The translations under genes were made by a program, and so were the position numbers. This document shows, piece after piece, positions 12,201 through 23,698 of a DNA stretch of 60,000 bases. Source of the DNA: Membranipora membranacea (taxonomy: Eukaryota > Bryozoa > Gymnolaemata > Cheilostomatida > Membraniporidae). Under the pieces are notes generated by a model that was given only the letters and a program-made list of their open reading frames with translations, ran no database searches and was not told the DNA's origin. Positions within the stretch are counted from its first letter, which is position 1. Every line of letters starts with the position of its first letter. Location of the stretch: NCBI GenBank assembly GCA_914767715.1, contig OU612074.1, positions 21,564,062-21,624,061 on the forward strand, read 5' to 3'.

Positions 12201-15200
12201 CCAGGACACTATGTTGAGATAAGATTTGTTTGAATCCACCAAATAGTTTACTTCTTTATGCAAGGAAGGCCAGTTTCTCTCAAATCTTTGTGCCAGTATT
12301 TGACGTTAAACTCTCTCAAATAAATTCTGAAGTCGCAGCTACCAAGCAGCTATGTTTGTTAGAAATCCCCACAACCGAAAGCGCACAAGGTTTTGACAAA
12401 ATACATTTTACTTGAAATTGTTCATCATGAGTCGATCAGCCAATTTGGATTAAAAATGATGAGTCAGCTGTGATATTCCTGCTACTTCTTATACCACCCT
12501 CGCCAGAACTGCCAAGGTCTGAACAACCTTGGCAATTCAAGCAAGAACAATTTCCGAAGTAGGAAAAGCAATCTAACTCGACTAGCCTGCTACCAATATG
12601 TTATTTTACCTTTGGTCTACCCTGTGGTCCATCTTGGACTACAGGGCCACCGCTATATTGAGATTGAGGCTGCTGCCTCATTTGATGAAGATGTCTAGTA
12701 ACAGCCTATGATAATACCAGAAATAATAAAATAAACAGAAAAAAGCAAGACGCTTGGAGAAAGAGGCGGTGACTGCAACATAGGAACAACAAATGTAGCA
12801 AGAAAATATGGATGAAGCAGAAATTATCTAAACAGAACACCTGAGCCTTAACCATCCATAATAGACACAGAGTTTACTGAATTGTGTTACGAATTACTAG
12901 ACCTAAAATCTGACGCTCCCGTGATAGGATAAAAGTTGATGTCCGTCAGAAAAATGTAAAGTGAAAATGTCTGGTAAATCAGAATTGATCTGAAACATAG
13001 GCGGCCCTTTCCTGGACTTCCTTTCCTCTCTCAAGGCTGGGTGGTACAGTTTCCAACATCTTTCTTCACCCACTCAACTACCAATTCTTTTTGTTGGAAT
13101 TATCCAAAGAATCTGTTATTGATCATTCCTGATCCAAGTGGAATTTACTGTGACGAGATCAAAATTTTGCTCCTCTGTAAAAAGGGGACTCTCAGCCAAT
13201 GTTTTTGGCTCTGATTGATTGGGGGGAGTAAACCAACCAATCGGAGCCAACACATTGGCTAGGGACTCTTGACATCTAACTTTAATTTTGAGAGACTATA
13301 AAAGAGCCTGCCAAACAGTGTATGCCCGTCGGTATAAGCTATGAAGTTTTGATAGGAAATCGAACAAAGCCTATCCACACCAGCAGCCAAGTGGAAAGGG
13401 GAGTTCTCTATGCTCAAAATAAGCTACATGGATGTTGTGAAGGGACGACCCTCACTTGGATTTGTGCTGCACCAATGACGTGGATAAGCTTCATTGTTCT
13501 CTTCACTAACCAAACACCAGAGCTTGTCTAGCTGGTCAAATCACACGCACCTGGTCATGAAGCTGTTTTCTTCTCTGTTCATCTCTCTGTGAATCTGTCA
13601 TCTGAGTCTGAAGTTCTCGGGCTAACTCTGCATCTCTCTCCGCTCTATAATGGTACGAGTCAGAAAATATAAGCTAAGATATATCCTACTCTAATGCCAA
13701 ACCTAAAGCGGTAGGCCTAAGTTGGGAATGGGTTCGAGCAACATAATTTTGTAAATGTCCACTTTGGAAAAGTGAGCCTCATATAACCTAAAGTAGTAGG
13801 AGGAGGGTAAAACAGAGGACCACACAATGAGATTAGGGTAAGTACTTTTCTCTACAGACTTTACACGAATTGCTCGATAATGCTCAACTTGGGTTGTCAG
13901 AGGGTAATGTTGCTTATAAAACAATTTGTGGGGGAAAAAAAAAGTTTACAGCATTTAAGTTGTGGCTAACAAGCTAATCTGAATGGCTGTGAATAGAGGG
14001 AGGGAGAACCTAACAAACATCTAGCTCAAGTTTTGAGTAAATTTGCCTACATTTCGTGTCACACCCTTCCTACCAGAAACAACCAGTTTAAGGGGGAGCA
14101 ACTCCTAATGGAGACAAAGTGGATAGAACATGATGTACCAAATATCATACCAGACCTGCTGACTTTGTAACAAACTCACAGTCTCTGCTGCTCCTGCAGC
14201 TGATTCATTCTCTCATATTGAGCCCTAGCTTCCTCCTCTGTATGTACAGTCTTAGCTAGGGGGATATCATCTCGTACCGTCCTCCTGTGCTGTCTGTTCT
14301 TATTGTAATGATCTCGGACTATAATAACAGAATCAGCTAATCTTAGCATGGTATTGATATATATGGAACCCAATAAGTAAAAAGGATAAGGGGTTGGGTG
14401 AACCCGATTTTACATCTCAGATGGTGAGGGCCTCGAATAGTCAGAAAAATCCTCATCCACCAGAGATCATACACATATTGGCTGTGAAACTGGTATCGGA
14501 ATGGACACTCTGGTAATACTAGAAAAGATTGAGTGCCTCTATTAACAGATGCATAGAGTTGACCTGCAGCATCCGTCCACACTTTGGCCATACCAGACTT
14601 TTTTCTGCACAGCTGCAGCGAAGAGAAGGTGAAATTAGATTTGAATATTTTGCGGAAAAGTAGGCCCAGAGCAGTTATTTTTATGTCCACAATATGTCCT
14701 GATAACCTCCGAGGCCCGGTGTCGATATTGGTGTATGTTAAGTAAAACTTCATACTGAGCTATCACCTTACACAACAAGGATATTGACAGAAGGCTACAC
14801 AAATATTTTGACTGGACACAAAACTTGATTCTCATGCTTGCATTTCCCACCAGAACAAACAACTACTGGTTAAGCCTTCAGCATCTGAATCAGTGTGGAG
14901 ATAAACCATGACCAGAATGATTGACAATAAACAACAGAGCGCTCATTGATAGTCAGGACTTACAGCTAGTATCACTATTTGCAAGCAAACTTTTTCTTCT
15001 TAGTTAAGCAGGATGAAAAGATGGAACCACTCATTGGGTGGAATTATTCACTCATATAAATTTGTGGCCAAATAACCAAATAAATTAAAATTAAAATTTT
15101 ATGAATGTGAAGAATACTAGCCTTGTGGAAGTACCTATAACATAACTTGACCCTGTATGCCTAAATGGCATGGCAGTTATTTTCTGCTTAGACTCAAAAC

Positions 15201-18200
15201 TGCAGGCTCAGCTCAAATATGTTGAAACAAAGCGGAATAAAAAACTAGCGGAATTTGCCCTGAGATGAATAACAGTAGGGAGGATTTGTGGCTTATTCAC
15301 CGCTAATTGACCCCAGCTTATTTCAGATAGAGAGAATACATTTCTGGTTCGACAGATTTTGGAAAGAGGCTTAGGCTATGGTCTGCAGATTCCAGACCTA
15401 CCTGTTGCAGTCTCAAAGAGGATTATTAACCGCAATCATTTCGAAAGGACTGGCTGATTCTAACTAGACATACATACTAGCTTCATCTAATCTGTTGGAA
15501 ATTTGTGTATTTCATCGTTCTGGGAAGACTGTTTACCAAAGCCAGTCGGTGCATTCGATGGGAACTTAGGCCCTACTCATACCTTCACCATGTTAAGAAA
15601 CGAAAAAATACCCAATATAGGCGTTTGTAGACTTTGATGGTTGGTCAGGAGTGTTTTACATTCCCAAATGCTGATGAGAGAAAAGCCACGACAACAATCC
15701 CCAATCAAAGTGAAGCATTTGGGAAAATGGTGTTGGGTGGAACCACAGAGTCATTTCTTAAGATTTCCCTATGTATAGCTTAGGAACTGAGGAGGGTGGG
15801 TGGGGGGGGGGGGGGTGAGTTGTAGTGTAATACTTACATTCCTCATCCTGTACTTGTGAGGCTAACACTCGATCCTCGTACACCAACCATTTCTTTACAA
15901 CTAAAATAAGCAGAACAACAGAAGATAATTTACTGTCACACTCATGAGTTCCAGAAATATAGGCTTGTTAGAGGCTACCCAGCCACACTCCGCCCAGCAA
16001 TGGCACCAATTTTGAACCCATCATCACTTGCCCTGTCTGAAACCAATCACCCAGAGGAGTAGATCATACATATACCATCAATATTGTTTTAGGATCAGTG
16101 TGGGAAACAGCAATGACTGCGCTCTGGTGTCATGTACTGTGATAGGTAGTCAATCAGACATCGGGAGATATCAAGGTGAGTATTTGTGTCACTCTGTCCT
16201 GAAGACAAAATCGGTGAAAATATTTACAGCCCTGTCACAGTGCGGTTGTGTTTGTAATGAATGTCGCCTTTTGGCAACTCTTCTCACTTCAAGGAAAAGC
16301 AATCACTTTTAAATTTGGCTGACTAATCAAATTTACAACACTGTTTCATGTTAAATTGATGCAGGTCTGGTTTATATCACATTCTCAGTGTATGAATGCC
16401 TCGCCAACTTGTTCACACTATGTAACGTGTTGGAACAGGAGGCCAATAAGTAAGGCCAATAAGATTTGAGAGTGAAAATTGAATAGTTCTACATAATCCC
16501 TGGTAAAACTGTAGTCTGGGAGCACATAAGGTTATTGTCCTATTCAATCTAGATAACACTTGAAACATCTTCAACCAGTCTGATACCGACATGACAAAAG
16601 GCTCGTTACATATCCTACCCACACTCTACATCATCTCACCCTCCCTGATCTCACATTACAATAAATTAAATAAAAGAACTCTTTTAATTTCCTTTCTAAG
16701 ATCCTATGGGATTAAACTGACAGCATCCTTTGCTAGCAAAAAATGCAATTTGGCCGTGTCGGCGGCAGCAGTAGGTCTTTTCCGCTGACTTAACCAAACA
16801 GAAAAACTATCAATGATTTGGATAAAGTACTCAGACAATAAACTACCTCTACATCATGGATAAATTTAATGCCTAATTAAGCTGGAACACCTAGCTGCTT
16901 TGACTTCCTCAATAACAATAATTATGTGCTGTGGGGGAAATTACAGTGGAATTAGCACTTTGCAGAGCTTTGCCCTGCTATGTACAACACATTATTAATA
17001 AGCTGTAAATTTCTGACAACTCCACTTGAAATTCCTAAAGTTTCAAGTTATGAATCATCCCTACTACCTGTATTGACTGAGTTATAATGAAGTAGCTTTG
17101 CTAATCAATATCAGAGTCTCATAATCAAACTCAACAGGCACATTGTTGTGCTGCCTTTGTTTGTTATCAGTTATCCAGGTAAAGTACCGATGAGTCATCA
17201 ATCTGATAATGTGAGGCAGCGATAAAAATCAAAGAGCTTATAATACCCAGTGGGCTACTGAAGGCTCATGTCAAGGTTAATAGAACATTCTTTTAGGTGT
17301 GGGCCTATGTCCAGACCATCAAACTGCGCTAGGGACTGGCTTGACTTGTTTGTTTCGGAATCATGAAGTATCAATGTAACACCAGATGATTATCAATAAT
17401 TTCCACATTATTTCTATTTCCACATTACCTGATATATAAATAAGATTACCAGTTTGTATACATGAAGAGTGGACAAGTAGAAGATTGTATTGTCTACTAT
17501 GTCTTTAGGTTTTTATCTTCAATATCTAACTGACTTTGGGACAGGGCTATTATGTAATGTTATAATGTGTGGTGTTTTGTTACTCTGCATGAATGAGTCC
17601 ATCCAAATTACAGTAACAAAAATTACAATCCGATCCATAGGTAGATGCACCACTCCAATCTCGGATACTAGCACTGCAGAAATTTTGCCACAGTGATCGA
17701 AATAGTAAGGCAGAACCATCAGATAAACAGCATTAACCAACTTCTTACATGCTTGACAGTCCGAATCTCAGCACAGGTTTTTATGTTATGGAACCTCATT
17801 CTAAGTTCACCTGTCCCATCAATCATCAAAATCACCAGAAACCTAACGCCTAAACGCATTCAACCAGACCAACAGAGTGTGTCCTCTAGATAGTGCCTAG
17901 CGGAATGGATTGCAGACCTGATGAGATCAGTGGAAAAACCAAATCCGAAAGGAAACATGCCAAATCATGTTTCCAGACTTTATTCTTGTCTGGATAGGAC
18001 TGCACAGCTAGCCAACTGCTAACATACCCTCTAATATTATCAAACAGTTAGGGCAAAGTCTCTGGCTGTCTATAAAAGTACAAACAGGGCTATAATTGGT
18101 GCAAAGTTACCCAGTTATGTAGTCAAACCGATTACCCATGCATTGATGATACTACCATTCATATTGTTGCCGCCAAGTTACCAAAATGATTAGCCAGCTG

Positions 18201-19472
18201 GGTAAATCAAATAGTTAGAACACGCAGCCAAAGTAAATCCCGATATCCTATATTTGTGTAAGATGTTCCTCTTCTCACCAAATGATTCCCAAAAAAAACT
18301 ATCCGATGAAAGATTTAGTCAATGACCAGCAGGCCAGTTATAAGCCAGCCAATGAAATTTCAATCCACAGCCATTCACCGATTTGTTCCATTACATACGC
18401 AGCCAACACCAATAAAAAAGTGTCAACAAGCTGATCCAATCCCTAGATTCATTTCCCTGAAATAGTTAGGCTACATTAAAAGCCAGAGCTAATTATCAGC
18501 TTATAGATCTCTGCCAAAGTAAATCTTACAGCCTTAAGTGAGACTGAGTGCACAGTATGATGATACCGAGGCGCTGCTCTTACCTGATGTGACACCACGC
18601 CGTGGCGCAGTACTATGTGTGCCTGAAAATCACAACAGCTCTCAGTATTACAAAAAGGATTATATAACATCATCATTGTATAGTTGACAATTAATTCTTA
18701 TTACTTTAGTGCATGGGCATGATCTGAGAGATTAATGGACCCAAGCATTGAGAAGGCCTAGCCTTGGAATCGTTTATTAAACTGAAAATCTCAATTAGTT
18801 CGATGTATTCGTCCTCAAAGTCTGTTAATGCACATGATCAGTATGAAGATCCCCATCTGTGGAGGGCAGTTGGTAGCTTCATTTAATTTGAGTGACAATC
18901 TAATCCTGCAGGTGTGACTCAGAATTGGGTCTTAGCAGACAGACGAACATTGCTCTAGTCTATGAGACATGAGATCTGAGTGGGAGGTATCAACTCTAAA
19001 CAATCAGGCCATAACGGGTTGGTGCAAGCATTAGGTTCAGTTATTTATATCCTAGCCAAGAACCCAATAATACTCACTGAGGCTAAAACTCAGAGCCCCT
19101 TCTGACCCATGACCATAATCATTGTGTCATGGATTGAGTCAGTCTCAGCAAGGAGTATTGTTAATATTAAATATAGTATAATATAGGCCTACACATATAA
19201 CATACTAACCACTTTTACCATAACACTAAAAGGGAGGCCTAAGACAAATTGAACAAATTATCTGTTCCAGTAAATAATAAAAGTAAATTATGAAGGAATG
19301 AGCACTAGCACTGCTATTGTTTGTTAAAAATTAATTAATAGATTTTCTTAATTTTTATTTGACACCTACCATTTTCAACTTTGCCATCTTCAGGGCGAGA
19401 CTCTTCATCAATCCTGGGGTTTTCTCCCACTCTAACTGTGACCTGACCAGTTCTACTCCCTACTGTAGCCAT
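3210..19472 (-). CDS. CCDC50-like: CCDC50-like coiled-coil protein with repeated MIU-type ubiquitin-binding motifs
   Basis: Sixteen exons on the minus strand, in transcript order: 19370-19472, 18584-18622, 15838-15900, 14180-14318, 13551-13644, 12610-12705, 11013-11237, 9408-9518, 8770-8890, 8132-8301, 7708-7851, 7240-7260, 5957-6611, 5536-5682, 5049-5226, 3210-3411. They sum to 2508 nt (835 aa plus TGA) and every junction is in phase with GT-AG borders. Residues about 48-145 match the CCDC50 (Ymer) N-terminal domain, including LVYEDRVLASQVQDEE and DIPLAKTV. Four short helices of the DAELARELQ type follow, near residues 119-127, 291-300, 374-386 and 405-416. They resemble the MIU motifs by which CCDC50 binds K63-linked polyubiquitin (family knowledge). 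The rest, about 445-835, is low-complexity Pro/Gly/Gln/Ser/Arg sequence without a domain. The protein is longer than vertebrate CCDC50 (roughly 300-480 aa). A role in ubiquitin-dependent signalling or autophagy is inferred from the family. The short exons and the last exon are the least certain. Confidence 0.8.
4328..4744. mobile_element. Foldback MITE, family A, copy 1
   Basis: The two halves are long imperfect inverted repeats of each other, starting CCAAAGAC and ending GTCTGTGG. Each arm of about 190 bp contains recognisably the same phrases, such as the 'cattggaaggtgt' motif and the GATCGAGTTAT/GATCAATTT phrases. A perfect 6-bp direct repeat GTAATA flanks it (4322-4327 and 4745-4750), as expected of a target-site duplication. 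It has no coding capacity and lies in the last intron of the CCDC50-like gene. The superfamily is not assigned. Confidence 0.8.
7240..7260 (-). other. Predicted 21-nt microexon of the CCDC50-like gene
   Basis: A 21-nt block encoding KASKGGQ sits between a TTTCTGCAG acceptor and a CAG|GTATTG donor. Both flanking junctions are phase 0, so skipping it removes seven residues without a frameshift. It joins the last MIU-bearing exon to the long low-complexity exon. Inferred from splice signals only. Confidence 0.5.
11526..11988. mobile_element. Foldback MITE, family A, copy 2
   Basis: Same family as 4328-4744. The termini are CCATAGAC and GTCTATGG, with inverted arms of about 200 bp. A perfect 6-bp direct repeat TATAAA lies at 11520-11525 and 11989-11994. 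It sits in a CCDC50-like intron and is non-coding. The open frames inside are by-products of the arms. Confidence 0.82.
13186..13270. repeat. Short imperfect inverted repeat with CCAAT motifs
   Basis: Two arms of about 36 nt around a short GC-rich loop share the phrases AGCCAATGT, TTGGCTC and GATTGGTTGG in opposite orientation. It lies within an intron of the CCDC50-like gene. It could be a very small MITE or an RNA hairpin; function unknown. Confidence 0.5.
15901..18583. other. Long second intron of the CCDC50-like gene
   Basis: This 2.7-kb intron separates a 39-nt exon from the first exon of the CCDC50 N-terminal domain. I see no conserved coding block, RNA gene or obvious repeat. The open frames here are short and lack family similarity. 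Confidence 0.5.
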
Positions 19473-20039
19473 TTATATAATCTATCCAGTATATAGGTAA
19501 TGAATTAGATCATAGGATTTATCAAAAGCAGCACAGCTGCAAAAATCTGAAAAGGAAAATGGGCCGGAAGTGAAAATAAAAACAGAAATAGTCCAGTTGT
19601 TGTGATTCTTATTTAAGAACACTGAAACGGGTAAAACATGTACACATTCTCATTAATCTGAAAACTCATACTGACTCTCGTGATCTGACTGGGCATGTAG
19701 ATCACTGATAAACTAGGCTGTAGATACCACAAAGTAGATGTCGTAAGGCTAAGTATAAATCATGCGTGACTTTAAATTGCGCATGTGCAAGAACAATGAG
19801 TTTAGTCTAGGTTCTGAGAGAAAATTCGGTCAGGGAGAATGGGATAGCCCCTGCATGAACTCCCAAACAAAATCAGCTAATAGTGACAAGAGAGAATAAC
19901 TATCAATATTAATTCCGCACGCATTGAAGAGCATACCACCAGAGCAGGTAGCCAATCAGATGGCTTCGGAATTCCGAGGCTCAATTTTGCAGAGATCAGC
20001 TCATGCCCAGAGCTGAGCATGCGCAGAATGCTGAAAACT
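19473..20039. promoter_or_regulatory. Upstream region and probable promoter of the CCDC50-like gene
   Basis: The stretch between the CCDC50-like ATG (read leftward from 19472) and the left end of the long-TIR element. It should hold the 5' UTR and promoter by position alone; no TATA box or initiator stands out. The transposon-like insertion begins about 575 bp upstream of the ATG and could influence expression. Confidence 0.3.
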
Positions 20040-20048
20040 GTGCTTTTG
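20040..20048 (+). repeat. 9-bp target-site duplication, left copy
   Basis: GTGCTTTTG directly precedes the left terminal inverted repeat and is repeated exactly at 23690-23698 after the right one. Confidence 0.9.
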
Positions 20049-20385
20049 GGAAGAGCTTGTTAGCCACATAGCAGGGTAGGTCGAGGCGCAGATTGCTAGT
20101 AGAGGCGTGGCTTGCTGCTCTTGTTTTATTGGCTACTTATTGTATACAAACATTGTGAAAGCACATGGTTTTATCAGAATTGTGTATATTATGATGTCTT
20201 ATACTTACAAACACTCTTTATATGCTTATGATATATGTCTATGTAACAGCACATATAAATTCTGATATTGCCATTGACATGTGCTCAGTTCTGTAGAAAC
20301 ATCCTATATTTTGCAACATGTGTACTACTAAAACATTTCCAACATTCCAGCTAGTGTTAGACTTTATTTCAGAAGAGCAGGAAAG
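20049..20385 (+). repeat. Left 337-bp terminal inverted repeat
   Basis: Reverse complement of 23353-23689. Identity stops abruptly after the GGAAAG at 20380-20385. Just inside, at about 20391-20430, a diverged direct copy of the TIR segment at 20225-20265 occurs (GCTTATGATRTATGTCTATG). Confidence 0.9.
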
Positions 20386-20785
20386 TTGCTTATGATGTAT
20401 GTCTATGTAATGGCACACATGAATTCTGACAACTTGTCTGCTGTTCTTTGTAGGTATTGTGGCAAAGCTTAGAATAATCTTCAACATGAACACAACAATG
20501 ATATGTTTGTTAACCACCGGCATCATTGACTTTGAGGAGGTCAGACTATGATTTTACAATATAATAAATATAAATATGTATGTATACATTCAAATATCTT
20601 TAGGTTGATAAAGACATTTATTTGTAATTGATAAGCTGATACATACAATAAAGAGTAAAAGACATGATGTTTCACCCTCGTAACAATTATGAAGCTAAAT
20701 ATTAAAAGAATTCAGTAAATTACATGAGTTAAAACATAAAACAGCTAAACATGCCAGCACAGAAACCACATATTTACAACCAACA

Positions 20786-20791
20786 TTTATT
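20786..20791 (-). terminator. Polyadenylation signal for the CARF-like gene
   Basis: AATAAA on the minus strand, about 130 bp past the TAG stop and inside the element, so the transcription unit appears self-contained. Confidence 0.5.
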
Positions 20792-20920
20792 TACTGTCTG
20801 AGTAGTCAAATGTGTTAAAAAATTTAAGGCACAAGAATTAAGTGGTCAATTAATAATTAAATTGGTGCAAAGAGAGAAAAGTATTGATACTAAATAAAGA
20901 ATGCCCCTCCCCGGCATCTT

Positions 20921-22167
20921 CTACACCTGAAGTTGGTCACTTGTTTCCCTGGTGAAGAGCCGTGTCTGGACATAGTCTCTTAGCTGCTGCTGTATACAGG
21001 TAGCATCAACTAGTGTCGAATGTGTCATTAAATCCCTCAGCTTTTCCTTGACTCGTTGGTCTATAGGCTGGTAGGCTGGGTTTTCCTGTTAGAAAAGAGA
21101 TATGATTTAAGAACATGTAATGACGTGATGACCCTGCATAACCCCACAAGGAATTACCTTAAGATAATACCAGGGCCGTAGTTTTGAAAATATGGTAGAG
21201 GAGACGATAATCCTTCAGAGCGTGATGTATCACTAGCCTCGAAAGATGTTGAGGAATAGAAATAGTAGATGAAAGTCCAAAATGAGCTGAGTCCGACATA
21301 GAATTTTCAATTGTTGCATTTTTAGCATTTAACATTCTCAGGGAGGCATAGCCTCCCTGCCTCCCCTAGAACTATGGGCCTGTTATATTATTATTGTTAT
21401 ATTATATTATGCCTGTTATATTACATGGCAATCATAATTTACCATAGAGTTATTATATACTCTATATATAATACGTATATGATGTACTCTATATATAATA
21501 ACTCTATGTAGTTTACCCACAAAGCTTGTGTAGCTAAAGATTAATTATTCATCAGGACGACCATACCTTTCCAGTATAATGGTATGGTTTGTGGACCTCC
21601 TCAGATGGAATTAACACGGTGAACTCCTCACTCCAACATATATCTTCTGACCTTGTAGCTTTCAGATCTGTAGCTAGTTTCACTCGCTGATGTTTATTAG
21701 ACTTATCCTGGGTGAGCTGCAATTGTCAAATGCAGATAAAAAAGCCATGTTCGCGAAAATTTACAGTAAGACGAGATATTGGTAATAAAAAGTTGACCGA
21801 AACAAAGATAACGTAACTGGGTTTCTCACAACATACACACATGTGTACATACATTTTAATGCAATTTCCCGTACAATTTTCACTCCATAGGAGGTGTACA
21901 ATATTGAGGTTGTCACTTCTGTGGAACATTACAACAGCAATACAGTGAGTAAGTCTAGTTTGTTTGCAAAGATCAAGTGAGGTTTTCAACATTACAACAG
22001 CATAGAAACAGTAAAAAGCTAAACGAATCATTAGGGATACTCACAACAAAGCCTTGAAAAATGACGCAGCGGGATATTTTGATTGCAGCAGGACATCCAA
22101 GCTTTTTAGTATTCTGAGTACTCATCCGAGTTTTCTTGACCACTGGATGATCTTGATCCATGTCAAT
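20921..22167 (-). CDS. CARF-like domain protein, 5' end unresolved, inside the long-TIR element
   Basis: Three minus-strand exons in phase: 22045-22167 (41 codons), 21567-21716 (50 codons) and 20921-21085 (54 codons plus TAG), 145 residues in all. The first carries KKTRMSTQNTKKLGCPAAIKI, the TR-(x)n-K-x-GCPA-x-I signature of calcium-responsive transcription factor (CARF) family domains. The last has the helical segment expected after it (QPIDQRVKEKLRDLM). CARF proteins are DNA-binding transcription factors in vertebrates, and related domains are expanded in some invertebrates. The open acceptor at 22168 shows that an upstream exon is missing; a possible zinc-finger exon near 22.87-22.97 kb is discussed in the findings. 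A polyadenylation hexamer lies downstream. Because the gene sits between TIRs, it may be a captured host gene or the element's own DNA-binding protein. Confidence 0.6.
21171..21382. mobile_element. MITE family C, copy 1 (CAGGGCCGTAGTT ends)
   Basis: Left end CAGGGCCGTAGTT and right end AACTATGGGCCTG are imperfect inverted repeats. The interior carries the palindromic GGGAGGC...GCCTCCC block seen in three other places in the window. It is inserted in the last intron of the CARF-like gene, hence younger than that gene's arrival. No clear target duplication was seen. Confidence 0.65.
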
Positions 22168-23352
22168 CTGAAATAACATAATATTGAAATGCCAAGTTGA
22201 CTTCAATTTATCTTATGCAGTCATATTGTAGAAAGATTGGTTTTTATTTCTAGTTTTACCAGTTTTCAACCGTAAATTATTGCATTGTATTACTATTGAC
22301 TAATCCTATGATACAGGTGTCGGCTGGTATTTGATGATAGTTATGTCGTCTGTATATGTTTTAATCTAAATTAGTGTAAACAGAGAATTGTAATGGGCTA
22401 AGGGGAGTTCCAGTGTTTGTTAATAATGGATATGACAGATTATCTCCTACCATTGTTCTCCGGCTCATTTACTATTGATGCTTGTTAACTAACCAGTCAC
22501 AATTATGTCTAGGTGATGCAGCATAGGTATCAAGGATCCAAAATCAAATTGCAAGTTTTTTAATAATTTTATTTCACGGTGAGTAAATATGTAGGTGCTG
22601 ATCACTCAGTAAATAAGTGGGCCGACCAACTTGCAAACATCAATGGGGAATTACACAGCCATGATGTGCGAGAGGTTTAATGCAAATCTATGGTTGAATT
22701 AAATCGTCAGGAACCTCTGATAGTATTACCGTATCAATTCATATTCCAATCTCTTGCAAAACTGAAAAATATTCCCGAGAAATTTTTTTTCTGAGTAGCA
22801 CACTTCTGGGTAGACAAGCCTCTTGGTTAGGCATGGTAAATATTTGAACGTGATAGTAAGCTTACCGATCGCCTTTGTTTTTCCTTACTCTTATGAGCAG
22901 TATGATGATCTTTTCAATATAAACAATGCATGATCGCAGAAGACACATTCACTAAGGCTCTCCCACAATTATCAAAGCGCAGTCGGTGTTTGCTAAAGTC
23001 AAAAGGATCTAAAATAGACACACAGAACATATTTTCAAATACGGTAAATGTGAACTCTCAGTTGAATATATCTGCAGTATTTGTTCCCATCATTCAACTG
23101 CAGTGGTTTCTTCCTTGTTTGTGACAGCACCATCGAGCGTTGTGTTTTATTATTAAATGCAAGTAAGGTAGCACTCGTCGCTGCTTAAATGAAAAGAAAT
23201 GAGGCTGCAAAATGTTAAGAATATTCGACATCCCCAAACACCAGTTTTGAATAAGGCTAGGATGTATAATAAGCTACCCACCAAAATTCAGCTCACTAAG
23301 TGGTGTTTTCAGTTGCTTCGCTGTGTGGTCATTTGTGAAGGTAGTCCCTTGG

Positions 23353-23689
23353 CTTTCCTGCTCTTCTGAAATAAAGTCTAACACTAGCTGGAATGTTGGA
23401 AATGTTTTAGTAGTACACATGTTGCAAAATATAGGATGTTTCTACAGAACTGAGCACATGTCAATGGCAATATCAGAATTTATATGTGCTATTACATAGA
23501 CATATATCATAAACATATAAAGAGTGTTTGTAAGTATAAGACATCATAATATACACAATTCTGATAAAACCATGTGCTTTCACAATGTTTGTATACAATA
23601 AGTAGCCAATAAAACAAGAGCAGCAAGCCACGCCTCTACTAGCAATCTGCGCCTCGACCTACCCTGCTATGTGGCTAACAAGCTCTTCC
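23353..23689 (-). repeat. Right 337-bp terminal inverted repeat
   Basis: Mirror of the left terminal repeat, ending GCTCTTCC directly before the second GTGCTTTTG copy. Confidence 0.9.
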
Positions 23690-23698
23690 GTGCTTTTG
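23690..23698 (+). repeat. 9-bp target-site duplication, right copy
   Basis: GTGCTTTTG, identical to 20040-20048. This defines the exact insertion boundaries of the long-TIR element. Confidence 0.9.

Larger units (their letters stand above)
20049..23689. mobile_element. Long-TIR (Mutator-like) DNA element carrying a CARF-like gene
   Basis: A 3641-bp unit bounded by inverted repeats at 20049-20385 and 23353-23689 (337 bp each; only about two mismatches seen by eye). The ends are GGAAGAGC and GCTCTTCC. A perfect 9-bp direct repeat flanks it. Long TIRs with 8-9 bp target duplications are typical of Mutator-like elements (established knowledge). The interior holds a minus-strand CARF-like coding region and an unrelated MITE, but no recognisable transposase DDE domain. 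It therefore looks non-autonomous, or a gene-carrying (Pack-MULE-like) element. Near identity of the arms suggests a recent insertion. hAT or another TIR superfamily is less likely given 9 bp. Confidence 0.85.

Noticed and set aside
21726-22206. Two longer minus-strand open frames read as intact proteins
   Set aside because: Only 22045-22167 carries the CARF-like signature with splice borders; the rest is intron.
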